A DNA stretch of 64,000 nucleotides from Thermoplasmata archaeon (lineage in GTDB: Archaea; Thermoplasmatota; Thermoplasmata; Methanomassiliicoccales; Methanomethylophilaceae): assembly GCA_015063235.1 (NCBI GenBank), contig SUSW01000034.1:1-64000 (forward strand), written 5' to 3'. This document shows positions 38,285 through 47,078 of the stretch, piece by piece (positions within the stretch are counted from its first letter, which is position 1; each line of letters opens with the position of its first letter). The notes beneath the pieces were generated by a model. That model saw only the letters and a list, made by a program, of their open reading frames with translations. It searched no databases and was not told where the DNA came from. A program made the position numbers and the translations under genes.

Positions 38285-38357
38285 GCCGTGGTAACTCAGT
38301 TGGGAGAGTGCGTGACTGAAGATCACGAAGTCGCTGGTTCGAGCCCGGCTCACGGCA
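38285..38357 (+). tRNA. tRNA-Phe (GAA anticodon)
   Basis: A complete cloverleaf: acceptor GCCGTGG pairs with TCACGGC (one G-U), the D arm contains CTCAGTTGGGAGAG, the anticodon stem CGTGA/TCACG encloses CTGAAGA (anticodon GAA), and the T arm is GCTGG-TTCGAGC-CCGGC. Discriminator A and an encoded CCA (38358-38360) follow. A TATA element is centred about 30 bp upstream. Confidence 0.96.
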
Positions 38358-38393
38358 CCATCCCTTCTCGCATCATTATCAAAGGGTACCGCC

Positions 38394-38552
38394 ATGGAGC
38401 CTGACATCGTTTTCATCGATATCCGTAAGTCCCCTCTCACGATGGGCCAGGTCATCGAGGAAGTGGCACGTCTCCAGAAGGAGAATCCCGAATACGAGAT
38501 ATTCATGGACGGGGATGCCTATGCTATCGTCGGCAGAAGGAGGAAGAACTGA
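38394..38552 (+). CDS. 52-aa conserved-looking protein before DUF531
   Basis: A small ORF, MEPDIVFIDIRKSPLTMGQV ... EIFMDGDAYAIVGRRRKN, too short for most gene finders. Its codon use resembles the neighbours, it ends in TGA that overlaps the DUF531 ATG by one base (TGATG), and it has an alternating strand-helix-strand pattern consistent with a small fold. I do not recognise a named family. Coupling suggests it works with the DUF531 protein. Confidence 0.65.
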   Translation: MEPDIVFIDIRKSPLTMGQVIEEVARLQKENPEYEIFMDGDAYAIVGRRRKN

Positions 38553-39091
38553 TGGGAAGAGGAAGGATTACAATCGGACTCTACAACTCATATGATCAGA
38601 ACTTCAGGGAGCCACATAGGCGCATCATAGCTCGCGCAGGCGACCTAGCGATGGCGTTCGATATGAATCTGGCACTTTTCGGATTCCCGATTCCGGAGAC
38701 CACCAAGACCCCGGTGGAGGTGGCCAATTGGATCGCGGGGACCACGAGCATCGGCCATCACGGGGATTACTTCGTGGATCTGGCCGAGAAGGGCCGTTTC
38801 CAGAAGTTTCCATATCCCTCCAAGGGTTTCCCGCCGCAGCTGGGGGAACCGATTCTCACTACATGCCGTGCAGAGGAGTCCAAGAAGGTCACCGTAGGGC
38901 AGCTGACCGACATGGTGGAGCATGGCCAGAGCATTCTCCTGGTATTCGGGATAGGCCCCCACGGGGTTCCGAAGGATGTCATGAAGATACCGCGCTACAA
39001 CCTGGACATAACCACAGGGGGTTTCTCCCTGGAGACTTGCGCAGCTCTGGGCTCGGTATGCGGAGCGCTGTACGCCAAGCTCAATTATTGA
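38552..39091 (+). CDS. DUF531 family protein
   Basis: A 179-aa archaeal protein with DUF531 features: LYNSYDQNFREPHRRIIARAG, FDMNLALFGFPIPE, the middle GRFQKFPYPSKGFPPQLGEP, and the C-terminal LLVFGIGPHGVPKDVMKIPRYNLDITTGGFSLET. The glycine-rich GIGPHGVP loop recalls knotted SPOUT methyltransferases, but I cannot establish that. Function is unknown. It overlaps the 52-aa gene upstream, and T-rich sequence (CTTTTTTAG) follows the stop. Confidence 0.8.
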   Translation: MGRGRITIGLYNSYDQNFREPHRRIIARAGDLAMAFDMNLALFGFPIPETTKTPVEVANWIAGTTSIGHHGDYFVDLAEKGRFQKFPYPSKGFPPQLGEPILTTCRAEESKKVTVGQLTDMVEHGQSILLVFGIGPHGVPKDVMKIPRYNLDITTGGFSLETCAALGSVCGALYAKLNY

Positions 39092-39142
39092 CACGAAGCA
39101 ATCTTTTTTAGTGTTTTGAATAAGATATATGGTCCGATACCG

Positions 39143-40387
39143 ATGGTCGACACCCTTGCCATTGCGGAACAGATAGTGGCCCATAGCCGTACTAATCTCA
39201 GTATGGATTTGCGTTTCATAACCCATGCAGTGCTGTCTATAAAGGTGGAGCTGCTGGAAGGCGACGGCCCCTATTCCTACGATGGCAGCCATCTGTATAT
39301 GTACATCAACAGGGTGATCGCCGATTACAAGACCGATCCGAACAGGGTGCCGAGGGTGATAGCCCATATGGTCCTCCATCTGGTGCTGGGTCATTACAAG
39401 AAGAATCTGGATCCCCTTCGCGATCTGGCAGAGGATATGATCGTCGAATACGCCTTGGATATGATCGATACGCCGAACATCACTCTTCCGGGGAAGGATG
39501 ATCGTATTTTCGTATTCGACCGTCTTCTCAAGAAGGCAGGGGCACCTACCCCGGAGCTGCTGACCGAAGAGCTGAAGGACGTATCCGAATGGCAGATGAA
39601 GACTTACCCGCCCCTGTTCTGCAGGGATTCCCATGACAGGAGGGACGGGATGGAGCATCCGGAATGGTCGGAGATATCCACGCAGATGATGATCGAGATC
39701 GAAGGATTCTCCAAGAATCTTGAAGGCAGCTCGGATGCGCTCATGAGGGTTCTGCGTCTTCGCAACAGGAAGGAGGTAGACTACCGTGCTTTCCTGAGGA
39801 AATTCATGACTTCCAAGGAGAGGGTCAAGGTGGATGTCAACGAGTTCGACCCGGCATATTACACCTACGGTCTCAGCCTGTACGGGAATATTCCGCTGAT
39901 CGATGCCCTGGAACATTCCAATTCACCTATGATAGAGGATTTCGTCATAGCCATCGATACTTCAGGATCTACAATGAGGGGCCCTGTGGTGCAGTTCATC
40001 CAGGACGTCTATGGGATTATGGAGCAGTGCGATATCACAAACAGGACCAATCTGCATATTGTCCAATGCGACAACGATGTTAGATGCGACGATGTGATCC
40101 GGAACAGGCAGGATATGCACGACCTTATAGACAATCTGGAGCTCCACGGAGGTAAGGGGACCGACTTCAGGCCTGTGTTCTATTATGTCGACAGTCTGCG
40201 TTCCGAAGGGGAGCTCACAAAGATCAAGGGATTGATCTATTTTACCGATGGGATGGGCGTGTATCCTTCGAAGAAGCCCGATTATCCGGTTGCATTCCTT
40301 TTCTGCGACGACCGCTTCCTTGACCTGGAGGTGCCCGTCTGGGCCATGAAGGTTCAGATAGGCACGGGCCAATTGGCAGTAAGGTGA
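39143..40387 (+). CDS. VWA-like protein with DUF2201-type metallopeptidase region
   Basis: A 414-aa protein. The N-terminal half holds an HMVLHLVLGHYKKN stretch, an HExxH-like position with the Glu replaced (HMVLH), as in DUF2201 putative metallopeptidases. The C-terminal half is a VWA domain with the MIDAS-like DTSGSTM and a distal YFTDGMG. I start at the ATG at 39143 (MVDTLAIAEQIV). Together with the MoxR-type ATPase that follows it forms the MoxR-VWA pair seen in bacteria and archaea, where the ATPase remodels proteins or inserts cofactors. The substrate is unknown. Confidence 0.75.
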   Translation: MVDTLAIAEQIVAHSRTNLSMDLRFITHAVLSIKVELLEGDGPYSYDGSHLYMYINRVIADYKTDPNRVPRVIAHMVLHLVLGHYKKNLDPLRDLAEDMIVEYALDMIDTPNITLPGKDDRIFVFDRLLKKAGAPTPELLTEELKDVSEWQMKTYPPLFCRDSHDRRDGMEHPEWSEISTQMMIEIEGFSKNLEGSSDALMRVLRLRNRKEVDYRAFLRKFMTSKERVKVDVNEFDPAYYTYGLSLYGNIPLIDALEHSNSPMIEDFVIAIDTSGSTMRGPVVQFIQDVYGIMEQCDITNRTNLHIVQCDNDVRCDDVIRNRQDMHDLIDNLELHGGKGTDFRPVFYYVDSLRSEGELTKIKGLIYFTDGMGVYPSKKPDYPVAFLFCDDRFLDLEVPVWAMKVQIGTGQLAVR

Positions 40388-40439
40388 GCATAGTTTCCTC
40401 CTACAGTAAAATATTCCAGACCGCGTTTCGGTGATTGTC

Positions 40440-41801
40440 ATGATGAACATTCAGGATGCCAAGGATCAAATCAAGGATGCGATTGAGGTCTATCTGAGCA
40501 AAGACGCGGCAGGAAATTACGTAATCCCCCGTTCCAGGCAGAGGCCGATAATGCTCCTCGGACCGCCAGGGCTGGGAAAGACGGCCATAATGTCTCAGAT
40601 CGCTGCTGAACTGGGTATAGGGTATCTTCCGTACACTATCACCCACCATACCCGTCAGTCTGCGATAGGTCTCCCCATGATCGAGAAGGTGGATTACGGC
40701 GGATATGAGTGTACCGTAACCAACTACACCATGAGTGAGATAATATCCTCGGTCTACGAAGTCATATACAACGAAGGGAAACCCGAGGGCATTCTGTTCA
40801 TCGATGAGATAAACTGCGTGTCGGAGACCTTGGCACCGGCGATGCTGGACCTGCTCCAGAACAAGAAGTTCGGACCCCACCTCATCCCGGACGGATGGGT
40901 TCTGGTATCCGCAGGGAATCCTCAGGAATACAACGATTCCGCCAGGGACTTCGATGTGGCAACTCTTGACAGGGTCAGGGTTATCGAGGTCCAATCCGAT
41001 TCCGATGTGTGGCTGAGATACGCTATGAGCGCAGGAATAAATGACGCCATTATCTATTATCTGAAGGTGAAGCCTCAGAATCTACTCAAGATCGAGCGTA
41101 CGGTGGATGGTACACAGTTCGTCACTCCCCGTGCATGGGAGGATCTCTCCGTGGTCCTGAATGAGTATGAATCCAAAGGGATATGGGCCGGAGTCGGTCT
41201 GATATCTCAGTATGTCAGGGATCCTGAGATCGCAACTGAGTTCAACAAGTACAGGGAATTCTACAGGAAATACCGCGAGGATTACAACGCGGATTCCATA
41301 CTGGCCGGATCGTTCGAGGTAGCACCTTCAGCGGTAAGTGCAGAGGGCAGACTGGCAGTCATCTCGATTCTTGTCGGAAAGCTCAACTCGGAGGCTGGAA
41401 GGGGACTCGATATCCAATATGCAAGAGACCTAATCAAGGATAGCCCCGGCGTCACGTACGCGGATATCAGCAAGAAGCTGAAATCCAATCTCACCCAGGA
41501 GGAGAGGAGGGGGCTCCAGTTCGCCTCGGAATGTCTCATCGAGAGTGCCACTGATGAGTCGCTGAATGATCTGCTCACGGATGCGAGACGGCGTTTCGAG
41601 GATCATTTAATGAATGCTGTGGAGTTCGCCAAGACAGCATTCGGCATCGGCCCGGAGACGATATCTCTTCTCACAGGTCTCATCTCATGTTACAATGTAG
41701 TGATGTTCTCGCTCCCCGGAGGTGCGCTGTACACATATAACGACGATCTACTGAGCGCAGGAAGGGATAGGAACCTGCAGAATTTGCTGGAGGGGATGTG
41801 A
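40440..41801 (+). CDS. MoxR-like AAA+ ATPase
   Basis: A 453-aa AAA+ protein. Walker A is LLGPPGLGKTAIMSQ, Walker B is GILFIDEINCVSET, sensor 1 is WVLVSAGNPQEYND and the arginine-finger region is FDVATLDRVRVIEV. The C-terminal third is a helical domain not named here. It partners with the VWA protein upstream and overlaps the LRR-like gene downstream (TGATG), so the three form one module. A TATA-like GTAAAATATTCC precedes it. Start at ATG 40440 or 40443. Confidence 0.85.
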   Translation: MMNIQDAKDQIKDAIEVYLSKDAAGNYVIPRSRQRPIMLLGPPGLGKTAIMSQIAAELGIGYLPYTITHHTRQSAIGLPMIEKVDYGGYECTVTNYTMSEIISSVYEVIYNEGKPEGILFIDEINCVSETLAPAMLDLLQNKKFGPHLIPDGWVLVSAGNPQEYNDSARDFDVATLDRVRVIEVQSDSDVWLRYAMSAGINDAIIYYLKVKPQNLLKIERTVDGTQFVTPRAWEDLSVVLNEYESKGIWAGVGLISQYVRDPEIATEFNKYREFYRKYREDYNADSILAGSFEVAPSAVSAEGRLAVISILVGKLNSEAGRGLDIQYARDLIKDSPGVTYADISKKLKSNLTQEERRGLQFASECLIESATDESLNDLLTDARRRFEDHLMNAVEFAKTAFGIGPETISLLTGLISCYNVVMFSLPGGALYTYNDDLLSAGRDRNLQNLLEGM

Positions 41802-42472
41802 TGACGATCAGGGTAGAGACGGCGTTGGTGGAAGGGGGTCTGGAGATAACCAGGCTTGTGACCAATGATGTCAAGATAGTAATTCCCGCTCAGATTAACG
41901 GGCGTCCTGTCGTGTCGCTCGGACCCATGTTCCTAAGAGACTCCCATGGGCCCGGAAGCCGTATGCTAATCATCCCAGCTTCCGTCACCAGAGCTTCAAA
42001 TGAGGCTCTTGTCTCCACGGTTATCAAGACGATAAGCTATCTGGGGGACTTTTCTACTTTCAATTCGTTCAAATGGACCATAAGCAACGATTGTCAGGTT
42101 ATATGCGGCGACGGATTCACCTTCGATTTCCTATCAGGATATCCGATGAGCTTCCCAGAGTTCGACAATGTGATCCTGGCATCACACCAGAGGATATGCG
42201 AGTCTACGGTGATGGCCCGCCTGAAGGATCCTTATATGCTTACGGATGAGAACCGTGAGAAATACATACATTATATGAGGTCGCGCACCGTTCCGATGGC
42301 GGAGCATGCCATTTTGGAGAACGATATGGCTACGCTGAAATCCGTTATAGAGACAAAACTGCTGTCCGATGACGATCTAAGGTCGCTATTGGAGAGTTCC
42401 GTCAGATCGGGAAGGACTTCTTCCACATCCATGATCATGACCACTCTGAATGCTAAATACCGCAGTGAATGA
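41801..42472 (+). CDS. LRR_5/BspA-like repeat protein
   Basis: A 223-aa protein. The beginning, ITRLVTNDVKIVIPAQINGRPVVSLGPMFL, matches the VVIPxxINGxPVxxIG unit of BspA-type LRR_5 repeats, and a second unit follows (RMLIIPASVTRASNEAL). The C-terminal 90 residues are helical and charged. No signal peptide is seen, so unlike most LRR_5 proteins it is probably cytosolic. It is translationally coupled to the MoxR ATPase and may act as its adaptor; that is inference from position. Confidence 0.6.
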   Translation: MTIRVETALVEGGLEITRLVTNDVKIVIPAQINGRPVVSLGPMFLRDSHGPGSRMLIIPASVTRASNEALVSTVIKTISYLGDFSTFNSFKWTISNDCQVICGDGFTFDFLSGYPMSFPEFDNVILASHQRICESTVMARLKDPYMLTDENREKYIHYMRSRTVPMAEHAILENDMATLKSVIETKLLSDDDLRSLLESSVRSGRTSSTSMIMTTLNAKYRSE

Positions 42473-42511
42473 CGGGAAATAGAGCCGGGATAAAGACAAT
42501 AAAATTATAGT

Positions 42512-43492
42512 ATGGACCGTATCGCAACCGTGATGGCGTCAGGTGCTAGCGATTGGCAGGATATCATCTCTGATGATCTGAAGAGGGTCTCGGAGATCAT
42601 GCGCGAGGCCACTCGCGACAGCAATCCGGAGGTCCAGGAGGTTTTGGATTATGCTTTGGACTCGCCGGGTAAGCTCATACGTCCGTCCATCGTTATTCTG
42701 GTTTGCAGGGCGATTGGTGAAAAATCCAATGAGAACGCCCTGAAATACGCAGCGGCATCCGAGCTGGTACATATGGCTACCCTCATCCATGACGACATCA
42801 ATGATGAGAGCGAGAGTCGCCGCGGAAAGCAGGCCACCTATAGGAAGTACGGTGTCAGGAAGGCATTGACCACGGGAGATACCATGTTCGTCAAGGCCAT
42901 GACCCTCTTTGACTCCAATCCATCGCTTCTGAGGAGTATCATCGATATGGGATCGTCTCTAGCCGACAGCGAGTTCCTTCAGTACAATCACAAGTATGAT
43001 CTTGACATAACCGAAGAGGAGTACTATCAGGTCATTTCAGGCAAGACGGCATCACTGATCTCCGAATGTGCCAAGACAGGAGCTATCGCCGCCGATGCCC
43101 CCAAAGAGGTAATTGACGAGATGGGCCGTTTCGGACAGCTTTACGGAATGGCTTTCCAGATTGCGGACGATCTTATCGATCTCACAGGTTCGGAATCGAT
43201 TTCGGGAAAGACCTCGATGAGGGACCTGGGAGAGGGAGTAATAACCCTCCCGACCATCATAGCGATGCGTGACAAGAAGGTCGGAGGCAAGATTTCTCGT
43301 CTTTTCAAATCAGGGGCTCCACTGGAGGAGATCCGTGCTCTGATAATGGAGACCGATGCTATTGCGGAATGCAAGACCATCATCAGCGATTATGTGGATG
43401 AGGCGATAGAGGCTCTGAACATACTATCTCCCAGCGAATACAGGGAATCCCTGGCCAAGATGACCAGGCTTAATCTGACGAGACTGAGCTGA
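42512..43492 (+). CDS. idsA: Geranylgeranyl/farnesyl diphosphate synthase
   Basis: A 326-aa trans-isoprenyl diphosphate synthase. The first Asp-rich motif is LIHDDINDES followed by SRRGKQA, and the second is FQIADDLIDLTG; KLIRPSIVIL and the GKTASLISECA block are typical. It makes the C15-C20 chains used for archaeal ether lipids. The product length cannot be fixed from sequence alone. The ATG at 42512 lies close to TATA-like TAAAATTATAG, so the message is probably leaderless. Confidence 0.9.
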   Translation: MDRIATVMASGASDWQDIISDDLKRVSEIMREATRDSNPEVQEVLDYALDSPGKLIRPSIVILVCRAIGEKSNENALKYAAASELVHMATLIHDDINDESESRRGKQATYRKYGVRKALTTGDTMFVKAMTLFDSNPSLLRSIIDMGSSLADSEFLQYNHKYDLDITEEEYYQVISGKTASLISECAKTGAIAADAPKEVIDEMGRFGQLYGMAFQIADDLIDLTGSESISGKTSMRDLGEGVITLPTIIAMRDKKVGGKISRLFKSGAPLEEIRALIMETDAIAECKTIISDYVDEAIEALNILSPSEYRESLAKMTRLNLTRLS

Positions 43493-43493
43493 A

Positions 43494-44510
43494 TCAGTAG
43501 TGGTCGTACAGGATGTTGCCGGGTTCCAGCAGCACGCCGTCGCCTTTCTGCACGCGTCCGACTATCTCGGCGTTCCGATACTCCTTGGCGATCTGTTCAG
43601 CCTCCTCTGCAGGGGCGATGATGGTGAATCCCATGCTCATGTTGAGGGTCTGGTAGATCTCCTTGTCCTCCACCTCTCCGAGCTCCTGGAGCTTTGTGAA
43701 AATGGGTGCAGGCTTGACAGGATCGCTGATGACGTACTGGAGTCCCTTCTTCATACGGAGGATGTTCCTGAGTCCTCCGCCAGTGATGTCGACCAATCCG
43801 TGGACCTCGTATTTCGAGGTTATCTCCAGGACCTGCCTGACATAGATTTCTGTGGGTGTGAGGAGTTCCTCTCCGATTTTCTTGGAAAGACCGGGGACGG
43901 AATCGGTCCAAGCGATGTTGTTGGCTTCCACGATCTTCCTGGCGAGGGTGAGTCCATTGGAGTGTATTCCCGAGGATCTGAGAGATACGATGAGGTCTTT
44001 CTCGGCACACTTGTCGCCTGTTATGATCTTGTCCTTCTCGACGTATCCGAGACATGTTCCGGACAGGTCGACGCCGTTAACGATCTCTGGCAGGACAGCG
44101 ATCTCTCCGCCGACGATCTCCATGTTTGAGAGCTCGGCACCTTTCTGCAACCCGATCCCGATCTCCCTGGTGATCTTCTCATTGGGCTTATCGATGGCGA
44201 TGTAGTCTACGAAGGATGTGGGCTCTGCATTTACACATATTGTGTCGTTTACATTCATTGCGATGCAGTCGATTCCGACCGTATCCCACTTGTTGAGGGC
44301 TTCTGCGATCATCAGTTTCGTTCCGACACCGTCGGTGGCGAGTGTTATATATCTGTCTCCGAAGTCGATCAGACTGGCGAACAGGCCGGGCATGCGGACG
44401 TTTTGTCCTATTCCGTCCCTCTTGTACTCCAATTTGTCAACTAGTGCCTTTATAGCACTGGATTTCTGGTCGATGCTTACGCCTGATTTCTCGTAGGTCC
44501 AACCGCTCAT
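43494..44510 (-). CDS. purM: Phosphoribosylformylglycinamidine cyclo-ligase (AIR synthetase)
   Basis: A 338-aa PurM-type ATP-grasp-like enzyme (AIR synthase fold) that closes FGAM to AIR in purine synthesis. TYEKSGVSIDQKSSAI, LATDGVGTKLMIA, GIDCIAMNVNDTICVNAEP, GGEIAVLPE, SSGIHSNGLTLARK and VDITGGGLRNI are diagnostic. I use the ATG at 44510 (MSGWTYEK), preceded by GAGGATC as a Shine-Dalgarno; the ATG at 44522 is an alternative. The stop codons of this gene and of idsA are almost adjacent. Confidence 0.95.
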   Translation of the reverse strand: MSGWTYEKSGVSIDQKSSAIKALVDKLEYKRDGIGQNVRMPGLFASLIDFGDRYITLATDGVGTKLMIAEALNKWDTVGIDCIAMNVNDTICVNAEPTSFVDYIAIDKPNEKITREIGIGLQKGAELSNMEIVGGEIAVLPEIVNGVDLSGTCLGYVEKDKIITGDKCAEKDLIVSLRSSGIHSNGLTLARKIVEANNIAWTDSVPGLSKKIGEELLTPTEIYVRQVLEITSKYEVHGLVDITGGGLRNILRMKKGLQYVISDPVKPAPIFTKLQELGEVEDKEIYQTLNMSMGFTIIAPAEEAEQIAKEYRNAEIVGRVQKGDGVLLEPGNILYDHY

Positions 44511-44608
44511 TTTGATCCTCATCGGTCGGTATGTGATGCCAGTAATTTAGGGATTCGGTCAGAGGGATAAAGGTCAGGGCGGTATTCCGCCGGTTTTCAG
44601 CTGACGGT

Positions 44609-45061
44609 TCAGCTCACGATTTCTTTGATCCAGAGTTTCTCTTTGTAGGAGATTTCGCCGTCTACGGCGCAGACCATCATGATGACCAGGATGATGTCGT
44701 TCCTGAGATCGTCATCCGCCTTATCAAGGACATCTTTCATCTGTTTGATGACGTGCCTGTCGTCATCGTTCTTCTTTCTTCTCTCCTCGAACCTGGCCTT
44801 GACATCTTTGTAGTGGAGCTCCTTGCCTGTCATGGTCTCGAGGGCCGGGCGTATCAGTTCGAACTCCTTCTTCTCCAGTTTTCCGTCCGATGTCACGGCT
44901 TCGATGATGAATAACTTGAACACATCCAAGCCGGTCTCGCCCTCCTCTGAGATCTCCTCCAGCGCCTTAACGACCCTGATGGATTTCTCCTCGAATACCG
45001 ATGAATAGGATGCGGGATCCAAGGATTCGAACTGTTTGCATAATATCTCGAAATCTGTCAT
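44609..45061 (-). CDS. TerB-like domain protein
   Basis: A 150-aa, mostly helical acidic protein. The EAVTSDGKLEKKEFELIRPAL and VCAVDGEISYKEKLWIKEIVS segments are the two DG-E pairs typical of TerB-like folds, a tellurite-resistance-associated family that can bind metal. Function in archaea is unclear. It lies 16 bp downstream of the flavoprotein gene and is probably co-transcribed with it. Confidence 0.65.
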   Translation of the reverse strand: MTDFEILCKQFESLDPASYSSVFEEKSIRVVKALEEISEEGETGLDVFKLFIIEAVTSDGKLEKKEFELIRPALETMTGKELHYKDVKARFEERRKKNDDDRHVIKQMKDVLDKADDDLRNDIILVIMMVCAVDGEISYKEKLWIKEIVS

Positions 45062-45077
45062 CTTGAATCACCACTCT

Positions 45078-45584
45078 TCACTGAATAGAGGCTCCCAGCG
45101 ATTCTGCCTGAGTGGCCCCTCTGGAACCGAGGACCTCGCCCAGATTGTTCCATCCCACGTTGTCGATGAAGTTCCTGTACCATGTTACAGCCTCTTCGTA
45201 CGTAGGGTCGTCCGATGTCATCAGCAGGATGCTGTCCCTTTGGCAGGATTCCGCACCGTATTTGGTGAACATCGCGAACAGACGGTCGATGGCCGTCTTC
45301 AGCGTACCGGCCACCCCCAGGAAATAGACGGGGGATGAGAGCACAACCACATCTGCTGTCTTGAACGCATCGTATATCTGGGACATCTCGTCCTTCTGTG
45401 TGCAGGGATCCGCATTGCGGGTACACCCCATGCATCCTATGCATCCGCGGATGTTCATCGTCTGCAGATAGAATTCCCTGACGTTGTTGCCTGAAGATTT
45501 CGCTCCTTTGGTGAATGACTGCACCAATGCGCTGGTGTTTCCGTTCTTCCTAGCGGCTGCATTGAGAATGATGATCTCGGACAT
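45078..45584 (-). CDS. Iron-sulfur flavoprotein-like NAD(P)H/FMN reductase
   Basis: A 168-aa flavodoxin-like protein starting MSEIIILNAAARKNGNTSAL. The cysteine cluster CIGCMGCTRNADPC (C-x2-C-x2-C-x6-C) resembles methanogen Isf proteins and the paralogue at 3564-4184. SSPVYFLGVAGTLKTAIDRL is the FMN loop. It is probably a small electron carrier or reductase. It heads a two-gene operon with the TerB-like protein. Confidence 0.82.
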   Translation of the reverse strand: MSEIIILNAAARKNGNTSALVQSFTKGAKSSGNNVREFYLQTMNIRGCIGCMGCTRNADPCTQKDEMSQIYDAFKTADVVVLSSPVYFLGVAGTLKTAIDRLFAMFTKYGAESCQRDSILLMTSDDPTYEEAVTWYRNFIDNVGWNNLGEVLGSRGATQAESLGASIQ

Positions 45585-45678
45585 GGGTCTACCACAGATG
45601 AGAACAATGCTGGTGGCAGTAGATAATGCCTTGTCACCGGTCCTACAACATTAATATAAGAATCCCGTAACCTCCAGC

Positions 45679-46362
45679 ATGGCTGACCTACACGACCGCT
45701 GGGTGGCAGAGAGGAGGCATGAGCACTACTACAAGCTCGCCAAGAAGCTTAACTACCGCTCCAGGGCATCCTTTAAGCTGATCCAGATCGATGAGAGGTT
45801 CGGTATTTTCAAAGAAGGGGATTCCGTTGTGGACCTGGGAGCATGTCCTGGAGGATGGTGTCAGGTCGCTCAGGAGAGGACATGGCCTAACGGTCACGTC
45901 ATCGGCGTGGATCTGAGGTACATCAAACCTCTGGACGGCGTGGAGTTCATCATCGGGGATATAACCGAGGATTCCACTATGAGGGAGCTTCTCGAGAGGT
46001 TCCATGGAAAGGCCGATGTCGTTTTGTCGGATATGGCGCCCAACATCGCCGGACATTATTCAACCGACCATGCGAGATCGATACATCTGTGCATGTTCGC
46101 CGTAGATGTATGCGACCGCATCCTGAAGAAGGAGGGGAAGCTGGTCATGAAGGTCTTCATGGGAGACATGTTTGACACACTCATAGATGAGCTGGATAAG
46201 CGTTTCCAATCTGTGAAGGTCCATTCACCAGACGCGTCCAGGCCCACATCTTCAGAGGTCTATGTCATTGCCCAGGGTTTCTTCGGTAAATCCGTGAAGC
46301 TCAAGGACGTCACCGAGAAGGAGAAGAAACCGGAGTTCACCGTCAAGGGCGGATTCATATGA
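45679..46362 (+). CDS. rlmE: RlmE/FtsJ-type rRNA 2'-O-methyltransferase
   Basis: A 227-aa SAM methyltransferase of the RrmJ family. The K-D-K-E tetrad is visible as SRASFKL (Lys), DMAPN in VVLSDMAPNIAG (Asp), KLVMKVF (Lys) and RPTSSEVYVIAQGF (Glu). The SAM loop is VVDLGACPGGWCQVA. It probably methylates a ribose in 23S rRNA; archaeal members may also act on tRNA. ATG 45679 is preceded by a TATA-like ATTAATATAAG. The stop overlaps the FAH start (ATGA). Confidence 0.92.
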   Translation: MADLHDRWVAERRHEHYYKLAKKLNYRSRASFKLIQIDERFGIFKEGDSVVDLGACPGGWCQVAQERTWPNGHVIGVDLRYIKPLDGVEFIIGDITEDSTMRELLERFHGKADVVLSDMAPNIAGHYSTDHARSIHLCMFAVDVCDRILKKEGKLVMKVFMGDMFDTLIDELDKRFQSVKVHSPDASRPTSSEVYVIAQGFFGKSVKLKDVTEKEKKPEFTVKGGFI

Positions 46363-46988
46363 AACCTACCAAGATAGTCTGCATCGGGTGGAACTACAAA
46401 TCCCATATATCGGAGCTGAAGTCGAAATTTCCAGAGGTGCCTACAGTGTTCTTCAAGCCTGTTAGCTGCCTTATAGGGAACGGTGAGGACATAGTGATAC
46501 CCAAAGGGATTACTAATGTGCAGCACGAGGTGGAGCTGGCACTCATATTCGGGAAGGATTGCAAAGGCGTCTCAGAAGAGGATGCGATGGATTCCATATC
46601 GCATGTCGCCGTTTTCAACGACGTGTCCGCCAGGGACATGCAGTGGAAGGCCCGCGATGAGGGGAACACATGGGACCTCAGCAAAGGGATGGATACTTTC
46701 GGACCGATGTCGGAACCGATTCCTCTCAAAGATGCGGGCGATCTGCAGCATCTCGATCTGGAGCTTACGGTCAACGGGGAGGTCAGGCAGAGGGGGAACA
46801 CCTCCAATATGATCTTCACCATACCGTTCCTCGTATCATACGTCTCGAGATACATCACCATGAATGCAGGCGATATACTTATCACCGGTACTCCTGAGGG
46901 TGTATCGGAGATCAAGCCAGGGGATGTGGTTGTTGCTAAGATCCAAAATGTTGGTTCCCTCACCAACGGCGTCAGGTCCGAGCGATAA
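46359..46988 (+). CDS. Fumarylacetoacetate hydrolase-family protein
   Basis: A 209-aa FAH-fold protein. Family marks: KIVCIGWNYKSHISEL, VQHEVELALIFGKD, VFNDVSARDMQWK, KGMDTFGPMSEPI and DILITGTPEGVSEIKPGD. FAH members hydrolyse, decarboxylate or tautomerise acyl-pyruvates and oxaloacetate; the substrate here is unknown. Translation is coupled to rlmE. The stop is TAA. Confidence 0.87.
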   Translation: MKPTKIVCIGWNYKSHISELKSKFPEVPTVFFKPVSCLIGNGEDIVIPKGITNVQHEVELALIFGKDCKGVSEEDAMDSISHVAVFNDVSARDMQWKARDEGNTWDLSKGMDTFGPMSEPIPLKDAGDLQHLDLELTVNGEVRQRGNTSNMIFTIPFLVSYVSRYITMNAGDILITGTPEGVSEIKPGDVVVAKIQNVGSLTNGVRSER

Positions 46989-47078
46989 AGCCGTCACCGC
47001 AAAGATGAAGTTCCTTCTTCAGCAGAAGTGACGGGAGCCAGCCTTAATCGATTTATATCTAAAACATTTAGAACATGC

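Noticed and set aside
38645-39916. A 423-aa minus-strand ORF
   Set aside because: It runs across two convincing plus-strand genes (DUF531 and VWA) and shows no domain.
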